In this document: piece by piece, positions 1 to 8,311 of the stretch
Numbering within the stretch: the first letter of the stretch is position 1
How the letters are laid out: the number at the start of each line of letters is the position of its first letter
Source: Bifidobacterium sp. ESL0769
Lineage (GTDB): Bacteria > Actinomycetota > Actinomycetes > Actinomycetales > Bifidobacteriaceae
Direction: 5' to 3'
Assembly: GCF_029395495.1 (NCBI RefSeq)
Contig: NZ_CP113918.1
Span: 372,001-436,000 of the forward strand
Length of the DNA stretch: 64,000 bases
Program-made: the position numbers and the translations under genes
The notes under the pieces: model-generated
Told to the model about the DNA's origin: nothing
The model's database searches: none
Seen by the model: only the letters and a program-made list of their open reading frames with translations

Positions 1-936
1 CTTGGCCCGGGCCAGCTCTGGGAGATCGTCGAAGGCCAGGTTGTTGACAACGGCGGCAAGGTATTGACGGATGCGAACGTGGTTGAGCTGCGCCAGAAGG
101 ACGACGGTAGCATCGCTTCGGTCGTGTATCTCGATGCTGACGGCAAGCGCGTCGAGCTCGGCGGAGATCAGTTCATTTCTTCTATGCCGGTCAAGGACTT
201 GGTCAACGCCATCGATAAGGCCGCGAAAGACGACGAAGCCGGAAAACCCGCTGACAGCAACGACAGCGCTAATAAGTCTGCTTCCAAGGAAGTCGCCACG
301 ACCTCCGAGGATGTGCCCGCCGATATGAAGCGTATCGCCAACGGCCTGCCCTACCGTGATTTCGTCACTGTCGGCCTCTTGGTCAAGCACCTGCGTTTGA
401 AGAACACGACGGATATGAAGACGCTTGGCAACCCGCCGATTGTGCCGGACTGCTGGATCTACGTGCAGGACCCGGGCTACAAGGTCGGCCGCGTGCAGAT
501 TTTCAACAACTGGAGCCCGTATCTGGTCAAGGATGTCGACAATACGGTTTGGGTCGGCCTCGAGTACTTCTGCGAGGAAGGCGATGATTTCTGGAATCTT
601 TCAGATGAAGAAGCCACTGCGTTCGCCATCAAGGAACTCACGCGCATGCGCGTGATCAACGGTCCCGAGGACGTTCTGGATTCGCACCGCGAGCATGTCA
701 AGAAGGCGTACCCCGCCTACTTCGACACCTACGACGAGATGCCTCAGCTTATCGATTACCTTGATTCGTTCGGCAATCTCTACTGCGTCGGTCGCAACGG
801 CCAGCACCGCTACAACAACCAGGACCATTCCATGGCCAGCGCGATGGAGGCCGTGGGCAACATCAAGTCCGGCCGTGCCGACAAGAAGAACGTCTGGTCG
901 GTCAACACCGAAAAGTCCTACCACGAAGAAAAGTAG
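1..936 (+). CDS. FAD/NAD(P)-dependent oxidoreductase, C-terminal part (cut by window edge)
   Basis: The frame is open from base 1 (it reads L-G-P-G-Q-L-W-E), so the gene begins upstream and the ATG at 64 is internal. The C-terminal motif Y-N-N-Q-D-H-S-M followed by A-M-x-A-V-x-N-I is typical of amine-oxidase/protoporphyrinogen-oxidase-like flavoproteins, some of which are linked to surface polysaccharide genes. The segment G-G-D-Q-F-I-S-S-M-P fits the family's substrate/FAD domain. A short low-complexity stretch rich in Lys, Asp, Ala and Ser (about bases 215-325) interrupts the domain. The FAD-binding N-terminus is outside the window, so the substrate cannot be judged. A terminator-like hairpin follows at 970. 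Confidence 0.75.
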   Translation, partial: LGPGQLWEIVEGQVVDNGGKVLTDANVVELRQKDDGSIASVVYLDADGKRVELGGDQFISSMPVKDLVNAIDKAAKDDEAGKPADSNDSANKSASKEVATTSEDVPADMKRIANGLPYRDFVTVGLLVKHLRLKNTTDMKTLGNPPIVPDCWIYVQDPGYKVGRVQIFNNWSPYLVKDVDNTVWVGLEYFCEEGDDFWNLSDEEATAFAIKELTRMRVINGPEDVLDSHREHVKKAYPAYFDTYDEMPQLIDYLDSFGNLYCVGRNGQHRYNNQDHSMASAMEAVGNIKSGRADKKNVWSVNTEKSYHEEK

Positions 937-969
937 CCGTTAGCCAGTTTTAACTTTTATCGTATACAA

Positions 970-1001
970 GGCGAATGCTCCTGACGGGGCGTTCGTCTTT
1001 T
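970..1001 (+). terminator. Intrinsic terminator after the oxidoreductase gene
   Basis: A 9-bp stem with two G-U pairs (GGCGAATGC at 970-978 with GCGTTCGTC at 989-997) is followed by TTTT. It lies 34 bases after the stop codon. Confidence 0.6.
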
Positions 1002-1105
1002 GCGTTTTCCGACACGCTTCCGCTTCAGGCGTGGCGAAGGTCGCACATCGGTTGTACGCTAAAGGGAAGTTCGAAAACCACAAGTTGGTGTCGAATATTC
1101 ACACG

Positions 1106-1132
1106 CGGTTTTTAAAGATGCCGCATCTTTTT
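1106..1132 (+). promoter_or_regulatory. Hairpins in the rho leader, possible attenuator
   Basis: AAAGATG (1114-1120) and CATCTTT (1124-1130) form a 7-bp stem with a 3-base loop followed by T residues, about 50 bases before the rho start. An alternative pairing of GCGG (1106-1109) with CCGC (1121-1124) would use the same bases, so the two folds exclude each other. rho genes in other bacteria are known to be autoregulated in their leaders. A regulatory role here is inference. Confidence 0.3.
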
Positions 1133-1183
1133 CATTACGCTTCCGGGCACTGCCGTAGGAAGTCAAGGAAAGGCAACATTATA

Positions 1184-3235
1184 GTGGCAACTAGCCAGAA
1201 TATTGAGGATATGAAGCTGCCTGAGCTGAAGACGCTCGCCAAGCAGATGGGACTTCGCGGTACGTCAACGATGCGTAAGCCGGAATTGCTCGCCACCCTT
1301 CAAGCCGCGAGAACAGGTGGTCAAGCGCCCAGCGGTGTCACGGTTCGTGCGCCAAAGGCCGCTCCTAAAGCTGCTCTGAAAAAGAGCAGCGACGATAACG
1401 ATACGTCCAATGAGTCCAAAGCTGTGCAAAGGCAAAGCTCTGGAACTGAGCATGCCAGTCAATCGGCAAGCGGTGAAGGCAAAGAATCCGCTGACGCGCG
1501 CAAATTCGGCAATGGCATGTCGACCAATGCTGAGAAGCACGAAAAGGCTCCGGTCAATGCCATCCGTCATTCCTCTGCCAGTATGAACGCCAAGCGTTCG
1601 CAAAAGCAGGAAAACCAGGAAGAACGTGAGTCGCAAGAGCCCAGGCTTTTTGATGACGACGAGCCGCTGCACCGCCGGAACAGGTCGTTTGTGGCCCACC
1701 GCCGTGGTGAGCGTGAAATGGAAGAGGGCGGCGAGGAACACATCCGTCGTCGCAACTATCGTGCGGAGCAGCAGTCCCGTCACGATACCGCTTCCAACGA
1801 AGTTCGTGATTTGGACGACATTCTCGCCACATTGCCTGTCGTCGGCAATGACGAGGGCAGCTCCAAGGACGGCAAAGAGGAAGAGCCCCGTCGCGAGTTC
1901 ACCCGCCACACGCGTCGTAACGATCGTTACAACCGCGAGGAACGTGGCAGTGAGCGTCATCAGCGCAGGATGCGCGGGCGCGATCGCAACAATAATTACG
2001 ATTATAAGGATCGCGATAATCGCAACGAACGTTACAACAACGACGCGGTGAACGAAGACGATGTGCGCGACCGCCGTGGCAACGATTCCAAAGAAGGGCT
2101 AGTTCCTGTCGCAGGCATCGTCGACGTGCTCGATTCTTATGCCTTCATTCGCACTTCCGGCTATCTGCCGGGGCCGAATGACGTCTACGTTTCCATGGGC
2201 CAGATTCGCAAGTACGGCTTGCGCAAGGGCGACGGCGTACAGGGCTTCATCCGCGAGCCACGTGAAGGCGAACGGCGCAACCAACGTCAGAAGTTCGTGC
2301 CGCTGCAGTCCATCGAAACCATCAACGGCATGAGCATCGAGGATGCCTCCAACCGTGCGCAGTTCTCCAAGCTCACCCCGCTCTATCCGCAGGAAAGGCT
2401 CAAGCAGGAGACCACTCCGGGCAACATCATCGGTCGTCTGATCGACCTTGTAGCGCCGATTGGCAAGGGCCAGCGTGGCCTGATTGTCTCCCCGCCGAAG
2501 GCCGGCAAAACCATCACTTTGCAGAACATCGCCAATGCGATTACCACGAACAACCCCGAAGTGCACCTCATGGTGGTGCTCGTGGACGAACGCCCCGAGG
2601 AAGTCACCGATATGGAGCGCACCGTGCAGGGCGAGGTCATTTCCTCGACCTTCGACCGCCCGGCTTCCGACCACACTACCGTCGCCGAACTCGCCATCGA
2701 ACGCGCCAAGCGCTTGGTGGAGCTCGGTCAGGACGTGGTGGTGCTGCTCGATTCCATGACCCGTTTGGCCCGTGCCTACAACATTGCCGCTCCGGCTTCC
2801 GGCCGTGTGCTTTCCGGCGGCGTTGACGCGCAGGCGCTCTACCCGCCCAAGAAGTTCTTCGGCGCGGCCCGCAACATCGAAAACGGCGGATCGCTCACGA
2901 TTATTTCTTCGGCGCTGGTGGAAACCGGTTCCAAGATGGATGAGGTCATCTTCGAGGAGTTCAAGGGCACCGGCAATATGGAGCTGCGTCTTTCGCGCGA
3001 CCTGGCCAACAAGCGCCTCTTCCCGGCCATCGACATCAACGCCTCCGGCACCCGCCGCGAGGAGCTCATCACGCCGAAGGACGAGTTGGCAGTCATCTAC
3101 AGTCTGCGTCGCCTGCTTGGTGGCATGGAGCCGGAAAAGGCCTACCAGACCATCGTTCCGCGTTTGAAGAAGACGGCGACGAACCGTGACTTCCTGCAGG
3201 CCATCATCAAACAGAACGCCAATATGAACAACTGA
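1184..3235 (+). CDS. rho: Transcription termination factor Rho
   Basis: Hexameric RNA-dependent ATPase/translocase that ends transcription of untranslated RNA. The GTG start at 1184 is preferred because a GGAAAGG-type ribosome site lies just upstream and the protein then begins at the Rho N-terminal domain (M-K-L-P-E-L-K-T-L-A near residue 11). The frame is also open further 5' to 1031. Domains in 683 residues: SAP-like N-domain about 1-45; a very hydrophilic Arg/Asp/Asn/Glu-rich insert about 46-304; cold-shock RNA-binding domain from about 307 (Y-A-F-I-R-T-S-G-Y); RecA-like ATPase with P-loop P-P-K-A-G-K-T at about 437-443 and Walker B D-V-V-V-L-L-D. The large insert is characteristic of high-GC Gram-positive Rho proteins. 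A terminator hairpin follows the stop. Confidence 0.97.
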   Translation: MATSQNIEDMKLPELKTLAKQMGLRGTSTMRKPELLATLQAARTGGQAPSGVTVRAPKAAPKAALKKSSDDNDTSNESKAVQRQSSGTEHASQSASGEGKESADARKFGNGMSTNAEKHEKAPVNAIRHSSASMNAKRSQKQENQEERESQEPRLFDDDEPLHRRNRSFVAHRRGEREMEEGGEEHIRRRNYRAEQQSRHDTASNEVRDLDDILATLPVVGNDEGSSKDGKEEEPRREFTRHTRRNDRYNREERGSERHQRRMRGRDRNNNYDYKDRDNRNERYNNDAVNEDDVRDRRGNDSKEGLVPVAGIVDVLDSYAFIRTSGYLPGPNDVYVSMGQIRKYGLRKGDGVQGFIREPREGERRNQRQKFVPLQSIETINGMSIEDASNRAQFSKLTPLYPQERLKQETTPGNIIGRLIDLVAPIGKGQRGLIVSPPKAGKTITLQNIANAITTNNPEVHLMVVLVDERPEEVTDMERTVQGEVISSTFDRPASDHTTVAELAIERAKRLVELGQDVVVLLDSMTRLARAYNIAAPASGRVLSGGVDAQALYPPKKFFGAARNIENGGSLTIISSALVETGSKMDEVIFEEFKGTGNMELRLSRDLANKRLFPAIDINASGTRREELITPKDELAVIYSLRRLLGGMEPEKAYQTIVPRLKKTATNRDFLQAIIKQNANMNN

Positions 3236-3257
3236 TTTTCTGTTTGCGGATTTGCTT

Positions 3258-3285
3258 AAGAGCCCTACTCAAGTGGTGGGGCTCT
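3258..3285 (+). terminator. Hairpin after rho
   Basis: AAGAGCCC (3258-3265) pairs with GGGCTCTT (3278-3285), 23 bases after the rho stop codon. The following T-tract is poor. It lies inside the longest possible reading of the next gene, which supports the later ATG for that gene. Confidence 0.6.
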
Positions 3286-3302
3286 TGTCGTATGGTGAGT
3301 AC

Positions 3303-3818
3303 ATGACTGATTTTTCCGAGACCAATGACGCCGCTAAAACCAAGGACGCTTCTACGACCAACGATGCAACCGAAACCAATGGAGCTATACAAACCGAAAG
3401 TGTTTTGCAAGCCAACCATGTTTCGCACAGCGCTTCGCAAAGCCATGGCTGGCAAGACACTACTATCGACGACGCGCAGGAGCAGTCCAATCCGCAGACC
3501 GCAGCGGCCGTCGAGCGCATCAAGCAGTTGCGTCAATCCATCGATAACGTCGATACGGCTATCGTCTCACTACTTGCGGAACGCTTCAAATACACCGCTG
3601 AAGTCGGCGTCTTGAAGGCGCAGGCCGGCTTCGCCCCTGAGGATCGCGCACGTGAAAACCGGCAGGCCGAGCGGCTCAAAGAGGTCGCCATCAGCGCCGG
3701 TCTTGATCCGAGCATCGAAGAAAACTACCGCGAATTCGTGGTCACCGAAGCCAAAAAGCGCCACCAGCGCATCGCCGAAGCCGGCGGCGATCCTGGCGTT
3801 CTCGATATTTATGCATGA
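3303..3818 (+). CDS. Chorismate mutase, AroQ-type
   Basis: Converts chorismate to prephenate, the first step towards phenylalanine and tyrosine. The AroQ helical domain covers about residues 60-160 of 171: I-D-N-V-D-T-A-I-V-S-L-L-A-E-R-F is the classic helix 1, K-A-Q-A-G-F-A-P-E-D-R-A-R-E is the substrate-binding Lys/Arg region, and the last helix has the Y-R-E-F-V segment. The ATG at 3303 is chosen because the ATG at 3252 would place translation across the rho terminator. The first 50-odd residues form an unusual Thr/Asn/Asp-rich tail (repeats like T-N-D-A-T-E-T-N) not found in compact AroQ enzymes. It stands alone, without aro neighbours. Confidence 0.9.
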   Translation: MTDFSETNDAAKTKDASTTNDATETNGAIQTESVLQANHVSHSASQSHGWQDTTIDDAQEQSNPQTAAAVERIKQLRQSIDNVDTAIVSLLAERFKYTAEVGVLKAQAGFAPEDRARENRQAERLKEVAISAGLDPSIEENYREFVVTEAKKRHQRIAEAGGDPGVLDIYA

Positions 3819-3905
3819 AAGATATTTGCGCGAAGAACCAAACCTGCTGCGAATGATAGTATTGCTTTATAATGAATTTTAACATATCGTAGTAAGGAGG
3901 CTGGT

Positions 3906-4952
3906 ATGGGAAAGAAGCACAACAAGAGTCTTACAGTAAGAAAAAAATTTAGGGTGGTCGATAATCTCGATACCCCGGAAAAGCGGCTTGAAGACCGGCT
4001 GTTTTTGCTGCAGTTGGCGATGGACGAATACGATGAGTTTCTGGGGGGAACGCTGGATCGCTCCGTTTCGTGGTATTTGATGTGTTCGTGGCATGGACTT
4101 TCGAGTATGCAAAGTGCGATTCTGATTGCGCGGCTCGCCACGTTGCTCGATGCCTCCCAGACCGGCCACAAGTGGGCACCGTACGTGCACGCCCATCAGG
4201 GCAAGCATGGCCTGAAAATTTACGGCAAGAAGCAGAAGTCGAAGCGTGAGAAGGGGCCGGCGTTCGACATCAAGCATATCCGCATGGTCATGCGTTCGGT
4301 GATGACCAAGGAGAAGCTGGCCAGCTTTACCGACGAACAGGTGTTGCGTTTCGCCCGTACGTTGCAGGACATCGCGGCGCGTGAAGAGGAACGTGAGGCG
4401 AAAGCCGACCGCAAGGATGGGCCGGACTCGCCTGGTGCCGTGGCGTTTGAGGATGCCAAGGAATACGCCGATCCCGACGCACTGGATGACGTCAACGATG
4501 TTGATGACGGTGGCGATATTGACGATAATATCGGCGGCGATAATGACTATGATATTGATGACCACACCGAAGTCGGTATTGATATTGATGCGGTTGCCGA
4601 CGAAGAAGCGGATTCCGAAGCACCTGACGATGACGAGGATGTCGGGGTTTTGGGAGAAACCGGACCGCTGAACGAATCCGCTACGGCAGAGGGATTGTCG
4701 GGAAGTGATGCTGTTGCGGAAACCGAATCCGACATCGAAACCGATGGCGCAACGAATGCAGTAGACGCGACAGACGACATAGACACCATGGAGGTAATGG
4801 GTGCAACGGACGTAACCGGTTCAACTCATTCAGCAGACTCCAGCGAAGATTGGAATGGCAACAACAGGAATGCCGCCTCTCGCGATAGCGATGATCCGTT
4901 TGCCGATGTTCCTCCCGAGCTGAAAAGGCTGAATCTGGGCAAAAACAGATGA
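3906..4952 (+). CDS. Hypothetical protein with very acidic C-terminal half
   Basis: Not recognised. The start is supported by a strong AAGGAGG site 6 bases upstream. About residues 1-165 look like a folded, Lys/Arg-rich helical domain containing W-Y-L-M-C-S-W-H-G and K-W-A-P-Y-V-H. From about 170 to 340 the protein becomes an Asp/Glu/Asn/Thr-rich tail without hydrophobic segments, probably disordered. No signal peptide or membrane segment is seen, so it is probably cytoplasmic. A strong terminator follows, so it is likely transcribed alone or from the chorismate mutase promoter. The basic-head, acidic-tail layout would suit a nucleic-acid or ribosome partner, but that is only a guess. Confidence 0.8.
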   Translation: MGKKHNKSLTVRKKFRVVDNLDTPEKRLEDRLFLLQLAMDEYDEFLGGTLDRSVSWYLMCSWHGLSSMQSAILIARLATLLDASQTGHKWAPYVHAHQGKHGLKIYGKKQKSKREKGPAFDIKHIRMVMRSVMTKEKLASFTDEQVLRFARTLQDIAAREEEREAKADRKDGPDSPGAVAFEDAKEYADPDALDDVNDVDDGGDIDDNIGGDNDYDIDDHTEVGIDIDAVADEEADSEAPDDDEDVGVLGETGPLNESATAEGLSGSDAVAETESDIETDGATNAVDATDDIDTMEVMGATDVTGSTHSADSSEDWNGNNRNAASRDSDDPFADVPPELKRLNLGKNR

Positions 4953-4978
4953 CGGTTAACAGTGAATGATTGAGATGA

Positions 4979-5020
4979 CAATGGCCTTCGACCGGTAGCG
5001 TTTCCGGTCGAAGGCCATTG
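4979..5020. terminator. Strong bidirectional terminator, 17-bp perfect stem
   Basis: Arms 4979-4995 and 5004-5020 are perfectly complementary with an 8-base loop (TAGCGTTT). The site lies between the plus-strand hypothetical gene (ends 4952) and the 3' end of ppdK on the minus strand (5179), so it can serve both. Confidence 0.8.
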
Positions 5021-5178
5021 TTGTTGGTGGACGTTGGTAGCTGGGAAGTTCACAGCTCGTCAGGGTTCTACCGATGCATCTCGGTTTATCGGCTGTGTGC
5101 GCGTTATCTGCCCACCTCGCTATATCTTCTATCCAGGCTCTTTATATCTGACGTTACCTGCGTAGCCAACGTTAGGAC

Positions 5179-7824
5179 TTACCTGCGTTCGGGCGCGTGA
5201 CGTCCCAACGTGGCTTGCGCGGCGGCGAGACGGGCTACGGGCACGCGGTAAGTGGAGCACGAAACGTAATCCAGCCCCACATCTTCGCAGAACTCGATCG
5301 ATTCCGGGTCGCCACCGTGCTCGCCGCAGATGCCGACGCGCAGGTTCGGGTGGACACGCCGACCGGAGTCGACGGCCATCTTGATAAGCCTGCCCACGCC
5401 CTTGCGGTCCAAGTGCGAGAACGGGTCTTCCTTCAAGAGGCCCTTGTCGTAGTAATCCTGCAGGAACGAACCGGCGTCGTCACGGCTTAGGCCGAAGGTC
5501 ATCTGCGTCAGATCGTTGGTGCCAAAGGAGAAGAACTCAGCTCTGGCGGCGATGTCTCCGGCAGTCAGCGCGGCGCGCGGCGTCTCGATCATCGTGCCCA
5601 CTGAGCAGTAGAGCGAGATGCCGGAACTGGATATGACCTCTTTGGCGGTGGTTTCGACGATTGACTTTACATACTCGAATTCGGCAGTTTCGCTCACCAA
5701 CGGAATCATGATCTCCGGGGCCACCGTCCAATCCGGGTGCTCGCGTTTGACTTCTACCGCGGCCTCGAGCACGGCTCTTGTCTGCATGCGGGCGATCGAG
5801 GGATAGGTGACAGCGAGCCGGCATCCGCGGTGGCCGAGCATCGGGTTGACTTCGGTGAGCTCGGCGGTGGCGCGGTTGATGTCCTCGACGCTTTGGCCGG
5901 TTGTTTCGGCCAGCGAGGCCACGGCCTCCGGGGTCTTGGGCAGAAACTCGTGCAGTGGCGGATCGATAAGGCGTACCGTCATCGGCTCGCCTTCCATCGC
6001 CTCATACATCGACTTGAAGTCCTCGCGTTGCATCGGCAGCAGCACGTCGAGCGCGGCTTGGCGTTCGTCCTCGTCGCGGGCCACGATCATCCGTCTGATG
6101 GCGTCGATGCGTTCCGGGCGGAAGAACATGTGCTCGGTGCGGCATAGGCCGATGCCTTCGGCGCCCAGCTCACGCGAACGGCATGCGTCCTCGGGGGTAT
6201 CAGCATTGGCGCGTACTTCCATCCTGCGGAAGCGGTCGGCCCACGACATCACGCGGCCGAACGCGCCGGTCATGGACGCTGGTTCGGTTTCAAGCTTGCC
6301 CTCATAGACGGAACCGGAGCCGCCATCGAGCGAGATCCAGTCGCCTTCGTTGAGCTGATGGTCGCCGATGGTGCAGCTTCCGTCGTCGCCGAATTGCAGC
6401 GCCGAAACCCCGGAAACGCAGCATTTGCCGATACCGCGGGCCACCACGGCCGCATGACTGGTCATGCCGCCGCGCGCGGTCATGATGCCTTCAGCATGGT
6501 GCATGCCCACGATGTCTTCAGGAGTGGTGTCGCGTCGAATGAGAATGACCCGTTCACCACGAGTTGACCAAGCCTCGGCATCGTCGGAGGAGAAGACGGC
6601 TCGGCCCGCCGCCGCCCCCGGCGATGCCGCCAGGCCGGTGCCCAGCATGGTGCCGGTTTTCAGCGCCTCGTCGGTGAAACGGGGGTGGAGCATGGCGGTG
6701 ATATAGGTCGGATCGATCGAGCAGACGGCGTCCTCCTGGGTCAGCACGCCTTCGTCCACCAGGTCGCTGGCGATTTGGAAAGCGGCCTGCGGGGTGCGCT
6801 TGCCGTTGCGCGTCTGAAGCATAAAGAGATGACCGTCCTCGATGGTGAACTCCATATCCTGCATGTCGCGGTAGTGCAGCTCGAGTTTGTGCACGATCTG
6901 GTCGAAGGTCTCGTAGAGCGCCGGGTTGCGGGTTTTGAGCGTCTCGATGGGTTCGGGGGTGCGCACGCCGGAGACGACATCCTCGCCCTGCGCATTCATC
7001 AGATATTCGCCGAACAGCCCCTTTTCGCCGTTGACCGGGTTGCGAGAGAAGGCCACGCCGGTGCCGGAATCTTCGGAAAGGTTGCCGAAGACCATGCGCT
7101 GCACTGTGACTGCAGTGCCCCAATCGTCGGGGATATTATTCATCTGCCTGAAATAGACGGCACGCGGGTTGTTCCAGGAACGGAAGACGGCCTTGATGGC
7201 CTCGAAGAGCTGCGTGGTCGGTTCGGTGGGGAAGTTCTCGCCCTTGGCTTGCCGGTAGTCCTCGAGGAATCGGTCGGCCAGCCACTGCATGTCATCCGCG
7301 TCCAGGTCGACGTCCGATTCCACGCCGCGTTCGGCCTTGCGCTCATCGATACGATGCTCGAAAATGTTTTCATTGATGCCCATGACCACGTTGCCATACA
7401 TCTGAATAAAGCGACGGTACGAATCCCAAGCCCAGCGCTCGTTGCCGGACTTTTCGCCCAGCGCCTCGACCACTTCGCGGTTCAATCCCAGGTTGAGGAT
7501 GGTGTCCATCATTCCGGGCATCGAGACCTGTGCGCCGGAGCGCACGGAAACCAGCAGCGGGTTTTCGGGGTCGCCCAAGGTCTTGCCGGTGCGCTGCTCA
7601 AGTTGCGCCAAGGCGTCGAGTACCGGTTGGCGGATTTGTGCATCGATGCCGTCCGGATTTTTCATATAGCTTCGGCAGGCTTCGGTGGTGATGGTAAAGC
7701 CTTCCGGCACCGGCATTCCCAGCTTGGTCATTTCGGCCACGCCGGCTCCCTTGCCGCCCAGAAGGTCCCGCATCGAGGCGTCGCCTTCCGAGAATTGGTA
7801 TACGTATTGTGTGCTACTGTGCAT
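5179..7824 (-). CDS. ppdK: Pyruvate, phosphate dikinase
   Basis: Interconverts pyruvate + ATP + phosphate with phosphoenolpyruvate + AMP + pyrophosphate. The 881-residue length is normal for the family. Visible landmarks: N-terminal nucleotide-binding domain starting G-G-K-G-A-G-V-A-E-M; S-V-R-S-G-A-Q-V-S-M-P-G-M-M-D-T; the phospho-carrier histidine loop G-G-M-T-S-H-A-A-V-V-A-R near residue 455; and the C-terminal PEP/pyruvate barrel with F-F-S-F-G-T-N-D-L-T-Q-M-T and I-C-G-E-H-G-G-D-P. An AGGGAAAG site lies just upstream of the ATG. Its pyrophosphate product could be used by the pyrophosphatase encoded nearby (inference). It is transcribed alone. Confidence 0.97.
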   Translation of the reverse strand: MHSSTQYVYQFSEGDASMRDLLGGKGAGVAEMTKLGMPVPEGFTITTEACRSYMKNPDGIDAQIRQPVLDALAQLEQRTGKTLGDPENPLLVSVRSGAQVSMPGMMDTILNLGLNREVVEALGEKSGNERWAWDSYRRFIQMYGNVVMGINENIFEHRIDERKAERGVESDVDLDADDMQWLADRFLEDYRQAKGENFPTEPTTQLFEAIKAVFRSWNNPRAVYFRQMNNIPDDWGTAVTVQRMVFGNLSEDSGTGVAFSRNPVNGEKGLFGEYLMNAQGEDVVSGVRTPEPIETLKTRNPALYETFDQIVHKLELHYRDMQDMEFTIEDGHLFMLQTRNGKRTPQAAFQIASDLVDEGVLTQEDAVCSIDPTYITAMLHPRFTDEALKTGTMLGTGLAASPGAAAGRAVFSSDDAEAWSTRGERVILIRRDTTPEDIVGMHHAEGIMTARGGMTSHAAVVARGIGKCCVSGVSALQFGDDGSCTIGDHQLNEGDWISLDGGSGSVYEGKLETEPASMTGAFGRVMSWADRFRRMEVRANADTPEDACRSRELGAEGIGLCRTEHMFFRPERIDAIRRMIVARDEDERQAALDVLLPMQREDFKSMYEAMEGEPMTVRLIDPPLHEFLPKTPEAVASLAETTGQSVEDINRATAELTEVNPMLGHRGCRLAVTYPSIARMQTRAVLEAAVEVKREHPDWTVAPEIMIPLVSETAEFEYVKSIVETTAKEVISSSGISLYCSVGTMIETPRAALTAGDIAARAEFFSFGTNDLTQMTFGLSRDDAGSFLQDYYDKGLLKEDPFSHLDRKGVGRLIKMAVDSGRRVHPNLRVGICGEHGGDPESIEFCEDVGLDYVSCSTYRVPVARLAAAQATLGRHAPERR

Positions 7825-8108
7825 CTATCTTTCCCTCATTGGATATGGTAAATTTCGGACGGCTGCCACATGGTGAATACGAAACCTGAGATGTGACGAA
7901 ACTTTGCAGCGTTTAATTCAAAATAGTCGGAAAATGAGCGTTGTCAAATCGATTGACGTTTTTTAGGTGATTTGTCCGGTTTATGAGACTTCTAGAGGTG
8001 TATCGCGAAGCGGAATAATATGCAAACGATTGATACAAAATGGAGATATGAGGATTTCGCTCATTTTGGTCGCTAAAAGTACTGAAATTCGTGTTTTACG
8101 GACACGCT
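7825..8108. other. Upstream region of ppdK, nothing coding seen
   Basis: AT-richer spacer before ppdK. It presumably carries the ppdK promoter on the minus strand, but I could not assign -10/-35 boxes with confidence. The short open frames here are low-complexity and lack ribosome sites. Confidence 0.5.
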
Positions 8109-8240
8109 GAACAGATGTGCGAAACGGGTACGCAGAAAGTGGGTATATGGAACAGATATACAGCGTGGATACACGAAACGGATATACGGAACAGGGATAT
8201 GGAACAAATATGCAGAGCAGATGTGCAAGCAAGATACAAA
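8109..8240. repeat. Degenerate short tandem repeat, about 12-15-nt unit
   Basis: Successive units begin GAACAGAT (8109), GAAACGGG (8121), GAAAGTGG (8135), GAACAGAT (8150), GAAACGGA (8175), GAACAGGG (8189), GAACAAAT (8202) and GAGCAGAT (8215), each followed by a TATAC/TATG-like stretch. Spacing is 12-15 bases, with one double-length step. It lies between the valS terminator and the ppdK upstream region. The repeat gives repetitive but implausible short open frames on both strands. Confidence 0.6.
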
Positions 8241-8253
8241 TATCGGGATACAG

Positions 8254-8293
8254 AAAAGGCCCGACACGCTGTATGAAGCGTATCAGGCCTTTT
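8254..8293 (-). terminator. valS terminator
   Basis: AAAAGGCC (8254-8261) pairs with GGCCTTTT (8286-8293), with a partly paired inner stem CACGCT/AGCG. Read on the minus strand it follows the valS stop codon by about 20 bases and ends in a T-run. Confidence 0.7.
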
Positions 8294-8311
8294 GTGTCGA
8301 AAATCGGAAGG

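Noticed and set aside
6685..7851. 388-codon plus-strand open frame opposite ppdK
   Set aside because: Antisense shadow; ppdK is complete.
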